From Ignavibacteria bacterium (lineage in GTDB: Bacteria; Bacteroidota; Ignavibacteria; Tepidaquicellales; Tepidaquicellaceae): 64,000 nt of DNA. Numbering within the stretch: position 1 is the stretch's first letter; every line of letters starts with the position of its first letter. Positions 36,909 through 45,644 of this stretch are shown here, piece by piece. The notes below the pieces were generated by a model that worked only from the letters and a program-made list of their open reading frames with translations, was not told where the DNA came from and ran no database searches. The stretch lies in contig DATAJP010000004.1 of assembly GCA_036262055.1 (NCBI GenBank), positions 1-64,000 on the forward strand. Direction: 5' to 3'. The position numbers and the translations under genes were made by a program.

Positions 36909-37568
36909 TTATCTATAATTAGGTATATTTAATCCTAAAATCAGGTCTCTTTTTCCCATCCATACTCCATTTTCGTTTTTGGCAACCTTTATAATCCCAT
37001 TTCCGGCGCGGTTCTGTATATATGAAGGCAGCCCTCCTTTCATCAACGGGTCGTCCTCAAATAAATAATCATCAATCCAGTATTCGGTTTTGTAGGGTTC
37101 TTTTATGATTGGGTGTATGTGCTGGGGATTATTGCTGTTAGGATATGATGCAGGACGGATTGTTGTGAATTTATATTTCCCTTCTTTGTCTGTTTTCATC
37201 CAGCCGCGCAAATGACCGTGCCGCTTTCCGACAGTCTGGGTATCCCATTGTGAATAAAGACCCTTATTGTCAGTATGATAAATATATAATAAAATATCAG
37301 GCGCAGGAGTTTTGCCATCCGGCATAAAAATCGTTCCGCTGATTTCAAGCGGTTCACCCGGTTCATTTGAATTTGCAATTGAAGTTTCAGAAAGCATATT
37401 CTCAAACGATGGCATTCCTTCAAAAATCAGAGTACAGTCTTCACAGCCGTCACTGATTCTTATTTCCCGCGATAAAATCGGTGAGGTTGAATCCGTTTTA
37501 TTTGTCTGACCACATCCGCTTGCAAATGCAGTTAAGCTTAACACTAAAAATGAAATTATCTTTAGCAT
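36909..37568 (-). CDS. Intradiol ring-cleavage dioxygenase-like lipoprotein
   Basis: Protein of 219 residues. A lipoprotein signal ends in SGC (Cys19), so it should be anchored in the envelope. The rest fits the intradiol dioxygenase fold: GTIFMPDGKTPAPDILLYIYHTDNKGLY holds the first Tyr ligand; TTIRPASYPNSNNPQHIHPI holds the second Tyr and both His ligands of the ferric iron site. Known relatives include protocatechuate 3,4-dioxygenase, but lipoprotein forms are of uncertain substrate. A tRNA-Leu gene lies upstream. Confidence 0.8.
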   Translation of the reverse strand: MLKIISFLVLSLTAFASGCGQTNKTDSTSPILSREIRISDGCEDCTLIFEGMPSFENMLSETSIANSNEPGEPLEISGTIFMPDGKTPAPDILLYIYHTDNKGLYSQWDTQTVGKRHGHLRGWMKTDKEGKYKFTTIRPASYPNSNNPQHIHPIIKEPYKTEYWIDDYLFEDDPLMKGGLPSYIQNRAGNGIIKVAKNENGVWMGKRDLILGLNIPNYR

Positions 37569-37587
37569 AATCTATAAATTTATTTTA

Positions 37588-37655
37588 TGTAGCCGAACCC
37601 TTTAGGGTTCGTTGAACGAAAGCTCAGCAAAACCGTCCCTGGAAAATGCTTTCGA
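37588..37655. repeat. Short palindromic repeat, family B (copy 2) with a second hairpin
   Basis: TGTAGCCGAACCC / GGGTTCG hairpin at 37588-37611 matches the family B copy at 32775-32798. A longer-range GAAAGC...GCTTTC pair (about 37617-37653) follows. The element lies upstream of the dioxygenase-like gene. Confidence 0.6.
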
Positions 37656-37730
37656 CTACGAATATAATTTACGGAACTTGTAAAACTATTGTTATTAATT
37701 AGGAAAATAAGAGAAAAGATGGGAAAAGAG

Positions 37731-37812
37731 TGCGGAAAGAGGGATTTGAACCCTCACGCCAAACGGCGCCACCCCCTCAAGATGGTGCGTCTACCAATTT
37801 CGCCATTTCCGC
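37731..37812 (-). tRNA. tRNA-Leu (anticodon GAG)
   Basis: Cloverleaf on the minus strand with acceptor GCGGAAA / TTTCCGC and discriminator A, D stem GCG/CGC, anticodon stem CCATC/GGTGG with loop TTGAGGG (anticodon GAG), a long variable arm typical of class II tRNAs, and a T arm GAGGG TTCAAAT CCCTC. CCA is not encoded. Confidence 0.93.
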
Positions 37813-37943
37813 AGGTGTAATTTAAAAATAGTCAAATTGAAAAAAATATAAAAGGAAGAAAACTTTTGCCGCAGAGAAAATCCGGTTAAATTTATAAAAT
37901 CCTTAGAATATTAAAACAATAGATTCTATAAATCATTAATCTT

Positions 37944-37970
37944 TGGATTCCCGCCTGCGCGGGAATGACA
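37944..37970. repeat. Short palindromic repeat, family D
   Basis: GGATTCCCGCCTGCGCGGGA hairpin followed by ATGACA. Similar elements are at 43041-43067 and 54485-54508. Non-coding. Confidence 0.6.
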
Positions 37971-37991
37971 AGACTAACGTAATAATTTTAT

Positions 37992-38513
37992 TTACTTCCC
38001 AACTCTCGCCCAAGACTGAGGAGAGAAAAACTGGAATGAACGGGTACGGTAACCGTTATAATATGCCCACCCCCAAACCGGAGTTTTCTGATAATAATAA
38101 ATATTCGATGTGCTTAAATCTAACACAGAGGGGAATTCCGCTGCGGCGAAATGCTTTGGACAATAATCCGTCGAGAATCTATACTGCTCCTGAGAAATTT
38201 TCTCAACTAAAAACAAGTTAAACACTACGAGCATTGAGCCGATTCCACGCACCCCGTCATTATAATGCGACATTAAAGTTCCTGCAGCATAACTGAAATT
38301 TGTTGAACTGATTTGTGACAGCTCATTGTATGTGATAGTTTCAGGAACGTGATTTACAAAACAATAGACAGCTTCATTTCCAAATTTTGTTGCTTCAAAT
38401 TTAGTGCGTCTGAAAATTTTTAAAGCATTGAATTGAGGGTGAACCGGAACTTCTTCAAACCCGAAATACTTCATCCAGCCGGGTAGGACATTAGTGTATT
38501 CTTGTAGAGTCAT
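37992..38513 (-). CDS. Protein of unknown function next to a DnaJ-like gene
   Basis: Protein of 173 residues, no signal peptide or membrane segment. Aromatic-rich: VLPGWMKYFGFEEVPVHPQF, HVPETITYNELSQISSTNFS, then VWGWAYYNGYRTRSFQFFSP at the end. No family recognised. Its ATG lies one base after the stop of the DnaJ-like gene, so the two are translationally linked and it may be a client or partner of that co-chaperone (inference from position only). Confidence 0.7.
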   Translation of the reverse strand: MTLQEYTNVLPGWMKYFGFEEVPVHPQFNALKIFRRTKFEATKFGNEAVYCFVNHVPETITYNELSQISSTNFSYAAGTLMSHYNDGVRGIGSMLVVFNLFLVEKISQEQYRFSTDYCPKHFAAAEFPSVLDLSTSNIYYYQKTPVWGWAYYNGYRTRSFQFFSPQSWARVGK

Positions 38514-38514
38514 T

Positions 38515-39483
38515 TTATTTTCTTAGATTTTGGAGTTCTGTAAACAATTGAATTTCTTTCTCGGATAAATTTTCAGGGACACGGATGTTTATTTTCAAGA
38601 ATAAATTTCCTGAATTCATCGGGTTATTGTAATCAGGCATTCCCAAACCCTGAAGCTTTAAAGTTTTTCCCGATTGAGTCCCTTTCGGGATATTAACTTT
38701 GATTGTTCCCTTCAATGTCTTAAAATCTACTTTGCCTCCAAGCACCGCAGTATAAACATCCACATCTAAGTTTGCATAAAGGTCATCTCCTTTTCGTTCA
38801 AAGACAGGGTCCCGCATAATGTTAACTGTAATCAACAAGTCCCCGTTAGGTCCGCCGTTCATTCCCGGACCGCCTTTGCCTGTCATTTTAAGAACATGCC
38901 CGTCCTTTATTCCGGGTTTTATCTTGAGCTTAATGGTCTGTCCTTCGAGATTAAAAACTTTTTCCGTTCCTGTAAATGCTTCCTGCAAAGTAACTTCAAG
39001 ACTTGCGGACATATCCTGTCCTTGATATGCCATACTCGAACGACCGCCTGCTCGTCTGCCTCGTGCTCCGCCGCCCATTCCTCCAAACCCGCCTCCGCCA
39101 AAAATGGATTCAAAGAAATCAGAGAAATCTGCTCCGCCTCCGCCGAACATATCATTCGGGTCGCCCTGATAAGTATATGTTCTACCGCCTTGTCCTCGTC
39201 CGCCCTGCGCATATTGCGACCAGTCAAAATCTTGCGCATTGCCTCCCGACTGCTGATAATATTTCCAGTTCTCTCCGAGCTGGTCATATTTTTTTCTGTT
39301 CTCAGCATTTGAAAGAACTTCGTTTGCTTCGTTTATCTCTTTGAATTTTTCTTCTGCAGCTTTGTCACCTTTTGTTTTATCAGGATGATATTTCATCGCC
39401 AGCTTTCTGTATGCTGATTTTATTTGGTCGGCGGTTGCGTTTTTATCTACTCCGAGAATTTTATAATAATCTTTGTATTCCAA
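38515..39483 (-). CDS. DnaJ-like co-chaperone (CbpA type, no zinc finger)
   Basis: J-domain protein of 322 residues. Residues 1-70 form the J domain with the HPD motif (KYHPDKTKGDK, about 33). A Gly-rich stretch (about 90-150, GGGGFGGMGGGARGRRAGG) follows, then the DnaJ C-terminal substrate-binding beta domains (LEVTLQEAFTGTEKVFNLEG ... GGPNGDLLITVNI ... YTAVLGGKVDFKTLKG). The four CxxCxGxG zinc repeats are missing, as in CbpA. It stimulates a DnaK ATPase. Start is TTG (39481-39483), set by the conserved N-terminus. An unknown gene follows after one base. Confidence 0.93.
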   Translation of the reverse strand: MEYKDYYKILGVDKNATADQIKSAYRKLAMKYHPDKTKGDKAAEEKFKEINEANEVLSNAENRKKYDQLGENWKYYQQSGGNAQDFDWSQYAQGGRGQGGRTYTYQGDPNDMFGGGGADFSDFFESIFGGGGFGGMGGGARGRRAGGRSSMAYQGQDMSASLEVTLQEAFTGTEKVFNLEGQTIKLKIKPGIKDGHVLKMTGKGGPGMNGGPNGDLLITVNIMRDPVFERKGDDLYANLDVDVYTAVLGGKVDFKTLKGTIKVNIPKGTQSGKTLKLQGLGMPDYNNPMNSGNLFLKINIRVPENLSEKEIQLFTELQNLRK

Positions 39484-39500
39484 TTAGTTTCTTTTAAACT

Positions 39501-39947
39501 TTATTGTTTTGAGATGGCTTTGATTTGTCTTATTCTGTTTTTTGCTCCATTTGAATTTGTCTTGTCATAAAAATATCCGTTATAGCTTCCCTCCGTTACA
39601 TAAAATCCTTTATCCCCGCTTATACCAATGATAAATTTCCCGGTGAATAAATTTGTTTTAACCGTATTGCCTGAAATTGATTGAATAGTAACGTTCTGGA
39701 TTACTCCTGCTTGCTGGTCCATCATAGCAATCTGCAAGGAATCATTTTTATAAGTAAAAATTACATAAAAATAAATTTTATTACCCGAACCCATTTGATT
39801 TTCTGTCCAATATTGGTAAATTCCTGCGTAATTTTTCAATGAAGTATTCCAGTCTGTATATTCATTATTTGAAGTTTGCGCGAATGAATTTGAGAAAACA
39901 GACACTGTAAAAACAATCAGGAAAAATGAGAAAATTTTGGTTTTCAT
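39501..39947 (-). CDS. Secreted or periplasmic protein of unknown function
   Basis: Protein of 148 residues with a signal peptide ending near residue 23 (NSFAQ). The mature part (YTDWNTSLKNYAGIYQYWTE ... MGSGNKIYFYVIFTYKNDSL ... GKFIIGISGDKGFYVTEGSY) is probably an all-beta fold resembling lipocalin-like envelope proteins, but no family can be named. It lies upstream of the dnaJ-like gene in the same direction, 17 bases away. Confidence 0.65.
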   Translation of the reverse strand: MKTKIFSFFLIVFTVSVFSNSFAQTSNNEYTDWNTSLKNYAGIYQYWTENQMGSGNKIYFYVIFTYKNDSLQIAMMDQQAGVIQNVTIQSISGNTVKTNLFTGKFIIGISGDKGFYVTEGSYNGYFYDKTNSNGAKNRIRQIKAISKQ

Positions 39948-40039
39948 TTATATAAGTGGTTTAAAGTTGTTTTATGATAATTGATTTTAGAGATATTAAA
40001 AAGTAAATTAATAATATTGAATAACAATTTAAAAGTAAA

Positions 40040-40225
40040 ATGCGGTATAAAATAGTTGCAGCTGAAACAATCGAAGAGCTTGAATTGAGAGTAAATGAAC
40101 TTATGGATGATGACTGGGAACCTGAAGGCGGTATGATAATCTCAAAAGACGGGGAAAAGTTTTACCAAACAATGATGTTTTATGAATATGACAGTGATGG
40201 ATATGACGAAGAAGACGGCTTTTAA
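40040..40225 (+). CDS. Small DUF1737-like acidic protein
   Basis: Protein of 61 residues starting MRYKIVAAETIEELELRVNE. The pattern of YKIV..ETIEELE..VNELM.DDWEPEGG resembles the DUF1737 family of small cytoplasmic proteins of unknown function. The C-terminus is strongly acidic (YDSDGYDEEDGF). It is a single plus-strand gene between two minus-strand units. Confidence 0.65.
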   Translation: MRYKIVAAETIEELELRVNELMDDDWEPEGGMIISKDGEKFYQTMMFYEYDSDGYDEEDGF

Positions 40226-40326
40226 CCAATTTGCAATTAACAGTTAGCAATTAACAATTAAATCCGGTTTAGCTTTTAATTAATATTGTTTTTCATTGCT
40301 CATTGTAAATTGCACATTGCCAATTA
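40226..40326. repeat. Short AT-rich direct repeats
   Basis: The segment contains GCAATTAACA twice in close succession near 40232-40256 and further related AT-rich blocks (GTAAATTGCACATTGCCAATT). No gene or hairpin of note. Confidence 0.4.
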
Positions 40327-41079
40327 TTAAATGAGGTTTTTTTCTTTGAAGCTGAAGTAAGATGTTTTTGAAAAGATAATATGGTCAATAAGTTCTATAC
40401 CTAAAATCTTTCCTGCATCAAATAATCTTTTGGTAATGTTTATATCTTCCTTTGAGGGCGAAGTGTCTCCTGAAGGATGATTATGCGCGACAATTATTCT
40501 TGCCGCATGTTTTTTTATTGCAGACTCGAATGTTTCTCTCGGATGAACAACGCTTGCGCTTAAGCTTCCTTCCGAAATCCTGTCATAACCAATCAATCTG
40601 TTTCTGACATCAAAGGACAGCACATAAAAATATTCTTTATTGTCACTGGGTAAAGAATTTTTAAGCAGCTCAACAGCATCTTCCGGACAGGTGATGCCGT
40701 CTTTGTCCAATCTTAATTTTTCTTTTTCGATTTTATCGCGATGATATTTTTTCGCAATCGAGAATAACGCAATAAGCTGGCAGGCTTTTGCCTGCCCTAT
40801 TCCTTTTATTGAAGTAAGCTGTTCAAATGACGCTTCAAGAATTGCGTTTAATGAACCGAATTTTGTAAGAAGTTTCTGCGCTGTTGTCATCACAGACTCG
40901 CCTTTTATGCCGCGACCGAGGATTACAGCCAGAAGTTCAACAGATGATAAGCTGTCAGCGCCATTTTCAATTAATCTTTCACGAGGACGTTCGCTTTTTG
41001 GCAAATCGTGAACAGTGAATGATGCTCTATCTGACTTTTGTTCTGTATAAATTTTCTCTGCCGTATTTTTTTCGGACAT
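40327..41079 (-). CDS. radC: RadC-family protein (JAB1/MPN domain)
   Basis: Protein of 250 residues. The helix-hairpin-helix-like N-terminal half (DLPKSERPRERLIENGADSLSSVELLAVILGRG; LTSIKGIGQAKACQLIALF) is followed by the JAB domain with metal-site motif VAHNHPSGDTSPSKEDINIT and an upstream Glu. RadC was linked to DNA repair, though the role in most bacteria is unsettled. It follows the CatE-like gene by nine bases in the same direction. Confidence 0.95.
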   Translation of the reverse strand: MSEKNTAEKIYTEQKSDRASFTVHDLPKSERPRERLIENGADSLSSVELLAVILGRGIKGESVMTTAQKLLTKFGSLNAILEASFEQLTSIKGIGQAKACQLIALFSIAKKYHRDKIEKEKLRLDKDGITCPEDAVELLKNSLPSDNKEYFYVLSFDVRNRLIGYDRISEGSLSASVVHPRETFESAIKKHAARIIVAHNHPSGDTSPSKEDINITKRLFDAGKILGIELIDHIIFSKTSYFSFKEKNLI

Positions 41080-41088
41080 TATTCGGGT

Positions 41089-41976
41089 TTATTCTGAGAG
41101 TGTTTTTACAAGTATTCTGTTATTCAAAATATCTCTTAATTCAATTTCGTTGTCATTAATTCCTATGTTCGGCTGAAGCTTTGAAACTCTTCTTTTGAAT
41201 GATTCGAAAATTGTCGGGTCCGGAATTGTAATGTCAAATGCTCTTAGTCCGGCAACGTTATCATCTGATTGAGCAATTCCTTTAGTGTGCCAATTATTTA
41301 AACCGATATGATGATGATAACCATCGGCGGCTAAAAATAATGCTCCAGGAAAAGTGCTTGTTAAATTCAAGCCGAGAGTTTTCGTGTAAAAATCTTCTGC
41401 TGTTTTTAAATCAGGAACCTGCAAATGAATATGTCCGATTTTCGTTCCGGCCGGAACGCCATCCCAGACATCGTTTATGTCTTCAATTTCATCAAGCAAA
41501 ACATCGATATCTATTGGCAAGGTATCCATTTTTACTTTGTCATTTTCCCAAACCCATTCAGAGCTTGGTTTGTCCCAATAAACTTCTATCCCAAGTCCAT
41601 CGGAATCATATAGATAAATCGCTTCGCTCACGAGATGGTCAGCGCTGGCAAATCTGATATTTGAATCAATGAGCATCTGCACAAATTTGGCAAGGTCGCG
41701 GCGCTCGGGAAGTAAAATTGCAATGTGATATAACCCTGCATCGGTCGGTGCTTTGGCGCGCGCATCAGGGTCGATTTTAAAATTCAGAATTTCTTTTCCG
41801 TCGAGACCAAATGAGATATAATCATCATCTTGCTTTAAGATTTCAAACCCGAGAAAATCAGAATAAGCGTTTATTGTTCTTTCCAAATTTCTCGAGACAA
41901 GATAAACAGGGCCAAGTGAAATGTCAGTGAACGTCAGCTCTGAAATACTATCAGGATTGAAATCATCCGTTGTCAT
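41089..41976 (-). CDS. VOC-family extradiol dioxygenase (CatE-like)
   Basis: Two-module vicinal-oxygen-chelate protein of 295 residues. The N-terminal module has GLYHIAILLPERRDLAKFV, SADHLVSEAIYLYDSDGLGI and EVYWDKP; the C-terminal module has GHIHLQVPDLKTAEDFYTKTLGLN and GYHHHIGLNNWHTKG. This matches catechol-2,3-dioxygenase CatE-type enzymes. The last module ends LRDILNNRILVKT, where a metal-binding Glu would usually be expected, so which module holds the metal is uncertain. Substrate not readable. Confidence 0.85.
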   Translation of the reverse strand: MTTDDFNPDSISELTFTDISLGPVYLVSRNLERTINAYSDFLGFEILKQDDDYISFGLDGKEILNFKIDPDARAKAPTDAGLYHIAILLPERRDLAKFVQMLIDSNIRFASADHLVSEAIYLYDSDGLGIEVYWDKPSSEWVWENDKVKMDTLPIDIDVLLDEIEDINDVWDGVPAGTKIGHIHLQVPDLKTAEDFYTKTLGLNLTSTFPGALFLAADGYHHHIGLNNWHTKGIAQSDDNVAGLRAFDITIPDPTIFESFKRRVSKLQPNIGINDNEIELRDILNNRILVKTLSE

Positions 41977-41990
41977 TGCTTACTTATATT

Positions 41991-42383
41991 TTACTGATTA
42001 TACTTTTCTAAAACTTTTTCAGGGTCTTTCTCGAATTTTTCTTTGCATCCTTTAGTGCAAAAATAATAAGCTGTCTCATTATAGGTTGAAGTAATAGACT
42101 CTTTACCGTCATCGTGATTGCAGATAGGACAAATGGCTTTACCATCTGTATATTTAATTGATGCCGCTTTGAACTCACCGACGCACCCTTCGCAACAGAA
42201 ATTGTATTCTTTGCCAAGATACATCAGCTTTGTACCTTTGCCGTCCTCGATAGTTTCACCCGATACAACACAGATTGCACTATCGCCTGACTGCGGTTTA
42301 TCGAAATTAATTTTTGCAGTTGAAGATGAGCTAAGCGCTACCATAGCAAGAAATAATAGTGCTAATAATGATAGGTTTTTCAT
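41991..42383 (-). CDS. Exported protein with two YHS/TRASH-like metal-binding domains
   Basis: Protein of 130 residues. The start at 42383 gives a signal peptide (MKNLSLLALLFLAMVALSSS); a longer reading from 42443 would overlap tRNA-Pro. Two short domains follow: the first has AICVVSGETIED, GKEYNFCCEGCVGEF; the second CPICNHDDGKE, AYYFCTKGCKEKFEKDPEKVL. Such Cys pairs resemble YHS/TRASH domains linked to copper or other heavy metals. Likely periplasmic metal binding; the exact metal is unknown. Confidence 0.8.
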   Translation of the reverse strand: MKNLSLLALLFLAMVALSSSSTAKINFDKPQSGDSAICVVSGETIEDGKGTKLMYLGKEYNFCCEGCVGEFKAASIKYTDGKAICPICNHDDGKESITSTYNETAYYFCTKGCKEKFEKDPEKVLEKYNQ

Positions 42384-42410
42384 TAGATTTGACTTTGTTT
42401 TATAATTTTG

Positions 42411-42484
42411 TCGGGATGAGTGGACTCGAACCACCGGCCTCACGCCCCCCAGACGTGCGATCTAACCAACTGATCTACATCCCG
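42411..42484 (-). tRNA. tRNA-Pro (anticodon GGG)
   Basis: Cloverleaf on the minus strand: acceptor CGGGATG / CATCCCG with discriminator A, D stem GATC/GATC, anticodon stem CACGT/GCGTG with loop CTGGGGG (anticodon GGG), T arm GGTGG TTCGAGT CCACT. CCA is not encoded. The exported YHS-domain gene begins 27 bases downstream. Confidence 0.93.
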
Positions 42485-42512
42485 AATTGAATAAATATCC
42501 CTAATTTACTTT

Positions 42513-43025
42513 TTATTTTAAAGTTATATATTCCTTCATATACTCATTAAACCTTTGCACATCTTCCTCCCGCATTTTGGCTTCATAAATCTGACCGAGA
42601 TTATATAATTTTATTTCAAGTGAACTTATTTTTTGCAAAAGCGATAAAATATTTTGCGGATAGTCAAAATGAATCCAGTTGTTATAAGTAGTGTCCTTAA
42701 AAAATGCATCCACATAAACGCTTTTTAATGCGAAGGATATGTTTTTATTGATTGTAAATATGCAGCTGTCTCTTTCAACAAAGCTTAAAACACTGCCTGT
42801 CGAAACTTTTAATATTAACGCATATAATGTCTGAGTCCGGCTTGAATACCTATCAAAGTCAAATGAAATCCCCAAGATATCACCTTTTGTAACTTGAAGC
42901 TCGATTGACTGAACCATTGAAGTGAGTTTGTCATTATTAGCGGAATCAATTTCAACTTTGCCGACCTGTGCAAATGAAACTTTACTTAAAAAAAGTATAA
43001 AGAATAAAAGCGATAAAAACTTCAT
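42513..43025 (-). CDS. Secreted protein of unknown function
   Basis: Protein of 170 residues with a signal peptide (MKFLSLLFFILFLSKVSFAQ). The mature part is predicted mixed alpha/beta and contains no recognised motif (KVEIDSANNDKLTSMVQSIE; SISSLEIKLYNLGQ-like C-terminal helix, EEDVQRFNEYMKEYITLK). It lies upstream of tRNA-Pro on the same strand. Confidence 0.65.
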   Translation of the reverse strand: MKFLSLLFFILFLSKVSFAQVGKVEIDSANNDKLTSMVQSIELQVTKGDILGISFDFDRYSSRTQTLYALILKVSTGSVLSFVERDSCIFTINKNISFALKSVYVDAFFKDTTYNNWIHFDYPQNILSLLQKISSLEIKLYNLGQIYEAKMREEDVQRFNEYMKEYITLK

Positions 43026-43040
43026 AAAAGGTTATGTAAT

Positions 43041-43067
43041 GGGATTCCTGCTTTCGCAGGAATGACA
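43041..43067. repeat. Short palindromic repeat, family D
   Basis: GGGATTCCTGCTTTCGCAGG hairpin followed by AATGACA; second member of the family at 37944-37970. It lies in the 185-base divergent spacer upstream of a TonB-type receptor gene. Confidence 0.6.
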
Positions 43068-43210
43068 AATGGAGCCGGATTTTTTAACCCTAATTTTTGG
43101 TTTTAAAATTAAACTAAAAGTATGGAAATTTGTCTATATTATATATCCAATTCTATATTAAGAAAGAATTTTTTATAACTTAAATTGTAACTGAAATTAA
43201 TATCAACTAA

Positions 43211-45634
43211 ATGAAATCGACCCTACTAATTCTGTTTTTAACTTTATGCTTCTCAAATCTTTATTCCCAAAATTCATTTAATGACGGCGTCATAAAAGGA
43301 TATGTCTATGACAACATCAGCAAGACACCTCTTGAAGGAGTTTCAGTGCAATTAATAAAACCTGATTCGTCGATTTCAGGTGGAGCAGGAACTGATGCAA
43401 CGGGATATTTTATTATCGAGAACATCGCGCAGGGAAGGTATCGCCTCATACTCAGCATTGCAGGATATAACCGCAAAGGGACCAATATAAACCTGACGGA
43501 TGCTTCACAAAAAATAATTAACCTTGATACGATTTATATGAACTCAGGAACAGAGACTGAAGAAATTGTCGTCGAAGGCGAAAAAAGCTTCATAGAGTTC
43601 GATGCCGAGAAGAAAATCTTTAATGTTGAAAACAACATGAATGTAACCGGCGGAACGGTGATAGACGTTCTTAAAAATTTGCCCTCAATAAGTGTCGACA
43701 TAGATAACAACGTGAGCTTGCGCGGAGGTCAAAAAATAAAATTTATGATTAACGGCAGACCTGTTCATGGAAATATTACAAGGATTCTAGAACAAATGCC
43801 TGCAGACCAGCTTTCATCTGTTGAAGTGATTACAAATCCATCTGCTAAATTCGAAGCTGAAGGTTCAACAGGTGTTATAAATTTAGTTCTGAAGAAGTTT
43901 GATGATTCAGGTGTTAACGGTCAGATAGGTTTAAACGGCGGGACGGGCGATAAATATGGTTCGAATTTTAATATGAACTATAGAAAAACAAACCAATATA
44001 ATTTATCCGGTTCGTATGATTACAGGATAAGGAACATGCCTTTTTCAGGTACTTCATCGCGCACAAGTTTTTTTAATCCTGATGAGTATTTATCAAATCA
44101 AAATTCCGACGGAAGAATGCGGCGTGAAGGACATAATGCGCGGGCAGAATTTGAGTATTTCTTAAGCCCAAATGACATTCTATCACTCGGTGGAAACTAC
44201 GGAAAGAGCAACCGCAAAAATGGTGACACGGATAACCTGTTCATATATAATACAAGCAATGCTCTGACCGAAAATTCAATTACTAAGTCAGAAGGAACCG
44301 ATGATGGAGAAGATTACGGCGCTAATATTACCTTTAACAAGTTATTTAAAAACCCAAAGCAGACTTTCATAACAGACTTAAGTTATTCATTTGATAAGGA
44401 CAATGATTTAGAAACAAAAACGACTCAATATATTTTTCCTACAGGTCAGCAGAATGAAATTACACAAAATAACTCAACCGATAAAAATAATCAGGTTGTT
44501 TTGCAGAGCGATTATGTTCATCCGTTCAGCAAAGAAACACGGTTCGAAACGGGTATAAGATATAACTGGAGAGACCGTGAAGGTCAGAATTTTTATTATA
44601 ATTTTGATAACACAACAAGCCAGTATGTTTTAGACCCGGCATTATCAGATAATTTTAAGTTTACTGAAAACATCGGAGCGGTTTATGGAATTTATACAAG
44701 CAGATTAGATAACTTTGCATATTCAGTCGGACTTCGCGGCGAATATTCTACATTTAAAGTCCAGCAGTTTAATTTTAATTCCGAAGCCAGCAGAAACAGA
44801 TTCGATGTCTTTCCGAGCATAAGCTTATCGCAAACTTTGGGCATGACCGAAGAAGTAAACCTAAGTTATTCAAGAAGAGTCAGAAGACCGGGTTACCGTG
44901 AACTTTCACCTGTCACAAGAATTCAGAGTCCCATTTCGCAGTCGAGAGGCAATCCCGATTTGACTCCTGAATTTGTAAATTCATTTGAACTTAACTTTTC
45001 GAAATTTTTTAACACTGTTGCCGTAATTCCTTCCGTATTTTATAAATGGACGACAGATAAAATCACGAGAGTAACCGAGCTTATCGACAGTAATGTTATA
45101 CTTAGCTATCCTATTAACGCATCAGAAGAAAAATCATACGGAGGAGAATTAATTTTAAATGCTTCAATTGCGAAAATAATTAATTTGAATGGTAGTGTTA
45201 GTTATTATAAACAGGAAATTGAATCCGACACTCTCGGCACTAACAGCGGATTCACCTTTAGCGGAAGAATGTTTGCAAATGTGACTTTACCCTGGGATGC
45301 GGGTTTGCAGATAACTTATTTTTATACAGGTGACAGAATAACACCGCAGGGACAAATGGATGGTTTCAATATATTTGATGTTGCTTTAAGAAAAGATTTT
45401 CTTGACAAAAAATTGAGCTTCAATTTCCGTGTTTCAGATTTGTTTAATGCAGGGAATTTCAACAGCACAATTAATACAGGATTATATTCACAAACATTTT
45501 CGAGACTGCGCGATTCAAGAGTGTTTACTTTATCGGTAACTTATAAATTCGGAACCGAAGACAAGAACCGCACAAGAACAAAAAAACCAAGACGTGAGCA
45601 GCAAGAACAAGAACCGGACATAGAAGAGTTCTAA
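43211..45634 (+). CDS. TonB-dependent-receptor-like outer-membrane protein
   Basis: Outer-membrane protein of 807 residues. Signal peptide (about 1-19, LYSQ), a CarboxypepD_reg-like domain (about 28-105; GVIKGYVYDNISKTPLEGVS), a plug domain (about 115-225; DVLKNLPSISVDIDNNVSLR, FMINGRPVHGN, AEGSTGVINLVLKK), then a long barrel of the 'outer membrane beta-barrel family' type (SYSRRVRRPGYRELSPV, SRGNPDLTPEFVNSFELNFS). The last 25 residues are unusually charged (RTRTKKPRREQQEQEPDIEE), so the barrel ends before them. Substrate unknown. Its stop is ten bases from that of the convergent TPR gene. Confidence 0.9.
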   Translation: MKSTLLILFLTLCFSNLYSQNSFNDGVIKGYVYDNISKTPLEGVSVQLIKPDSSISGGAGTDATGYFIIENIAQGRYRLILSIAGYNRKGTNINLTDASQKIINLDTIYMNSGTETEEIVVEGEKSFIEFDAEKKIFNVENNMNVTGGTVIDVLKNLPSISVDIDNNVSLRGGQKIKFMINGRPVHGNITRILEQMPADQLSSVEVITNPSAKFEAEGSTGVINLVLKKFDDSGVNGQIGLNGGTGDKYGSNFNMNYRKTNQYNLSGSYDYRIRNMPFSGTSSRTSFFNPDEYLSNQNSDGRMRREGHNARAEFEYFLSPNDILSLGGNYGKSNRKNGDTDNLFIYNTSNALTENSITKSEGTDDGEDYGANITFNKLFKNPKQTFITDLSYSFDKDNDLETKTTQYIFPTGQQNEITQNNSTDKNNQVVLQSDYVHPFSKETRFETGIRYNWRDREGQNFYYNFDNTTSQYVLDPALSDNFKFTENIGAVYGIYTSRLDNFAYSVGLRGEYSTFKVQQFNFNSEASRNRFDVFPSISLSQTLGMTEEVNLSYSRRVRRPGYRELSPVTRIQSPISQSRGNPDLTPEFVNSFELNFSKFFNTVAVIPSVFYKWTTDKITRVTELIDSNVILSYPINASEEKSYGGELILNASIAKIINLNGSVSYYKQEIESDTLGTNSGFTFSGRMFANVTLPWDAGLQITYFYTGDRITPQGQMDGFNIFDVALRKDFLDKKLSFNFRVSDLFNAGNFNSTINTGLYSQTFSRLRDSRVFTLSVTYKFGTEDKNRTRTKKPRREQQEQEPDIEEF

Positions 45635-45644
45635 GCTTTCTAAG

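Noticed and set aside
38896-39344. Overlapping open frames opposite the DnaJ-like gene
   Set aside because: They lie opposite the Gly-rich stretch and J domain, where codon composition leaves antisense frames open; no known protein pattern.
40226-40326. Direct repeats as a possible array or att site
   Set aside because: Only two short AT-rich copies with uneven spacing; no integrase nearby.
42384-42443. In-frame extension of the YHS-protein gene upstream to 42443
   Set aside because: It would read through part of the tRNA-Pro gene, and the ATG at 42383 gives a clean signal peptide.
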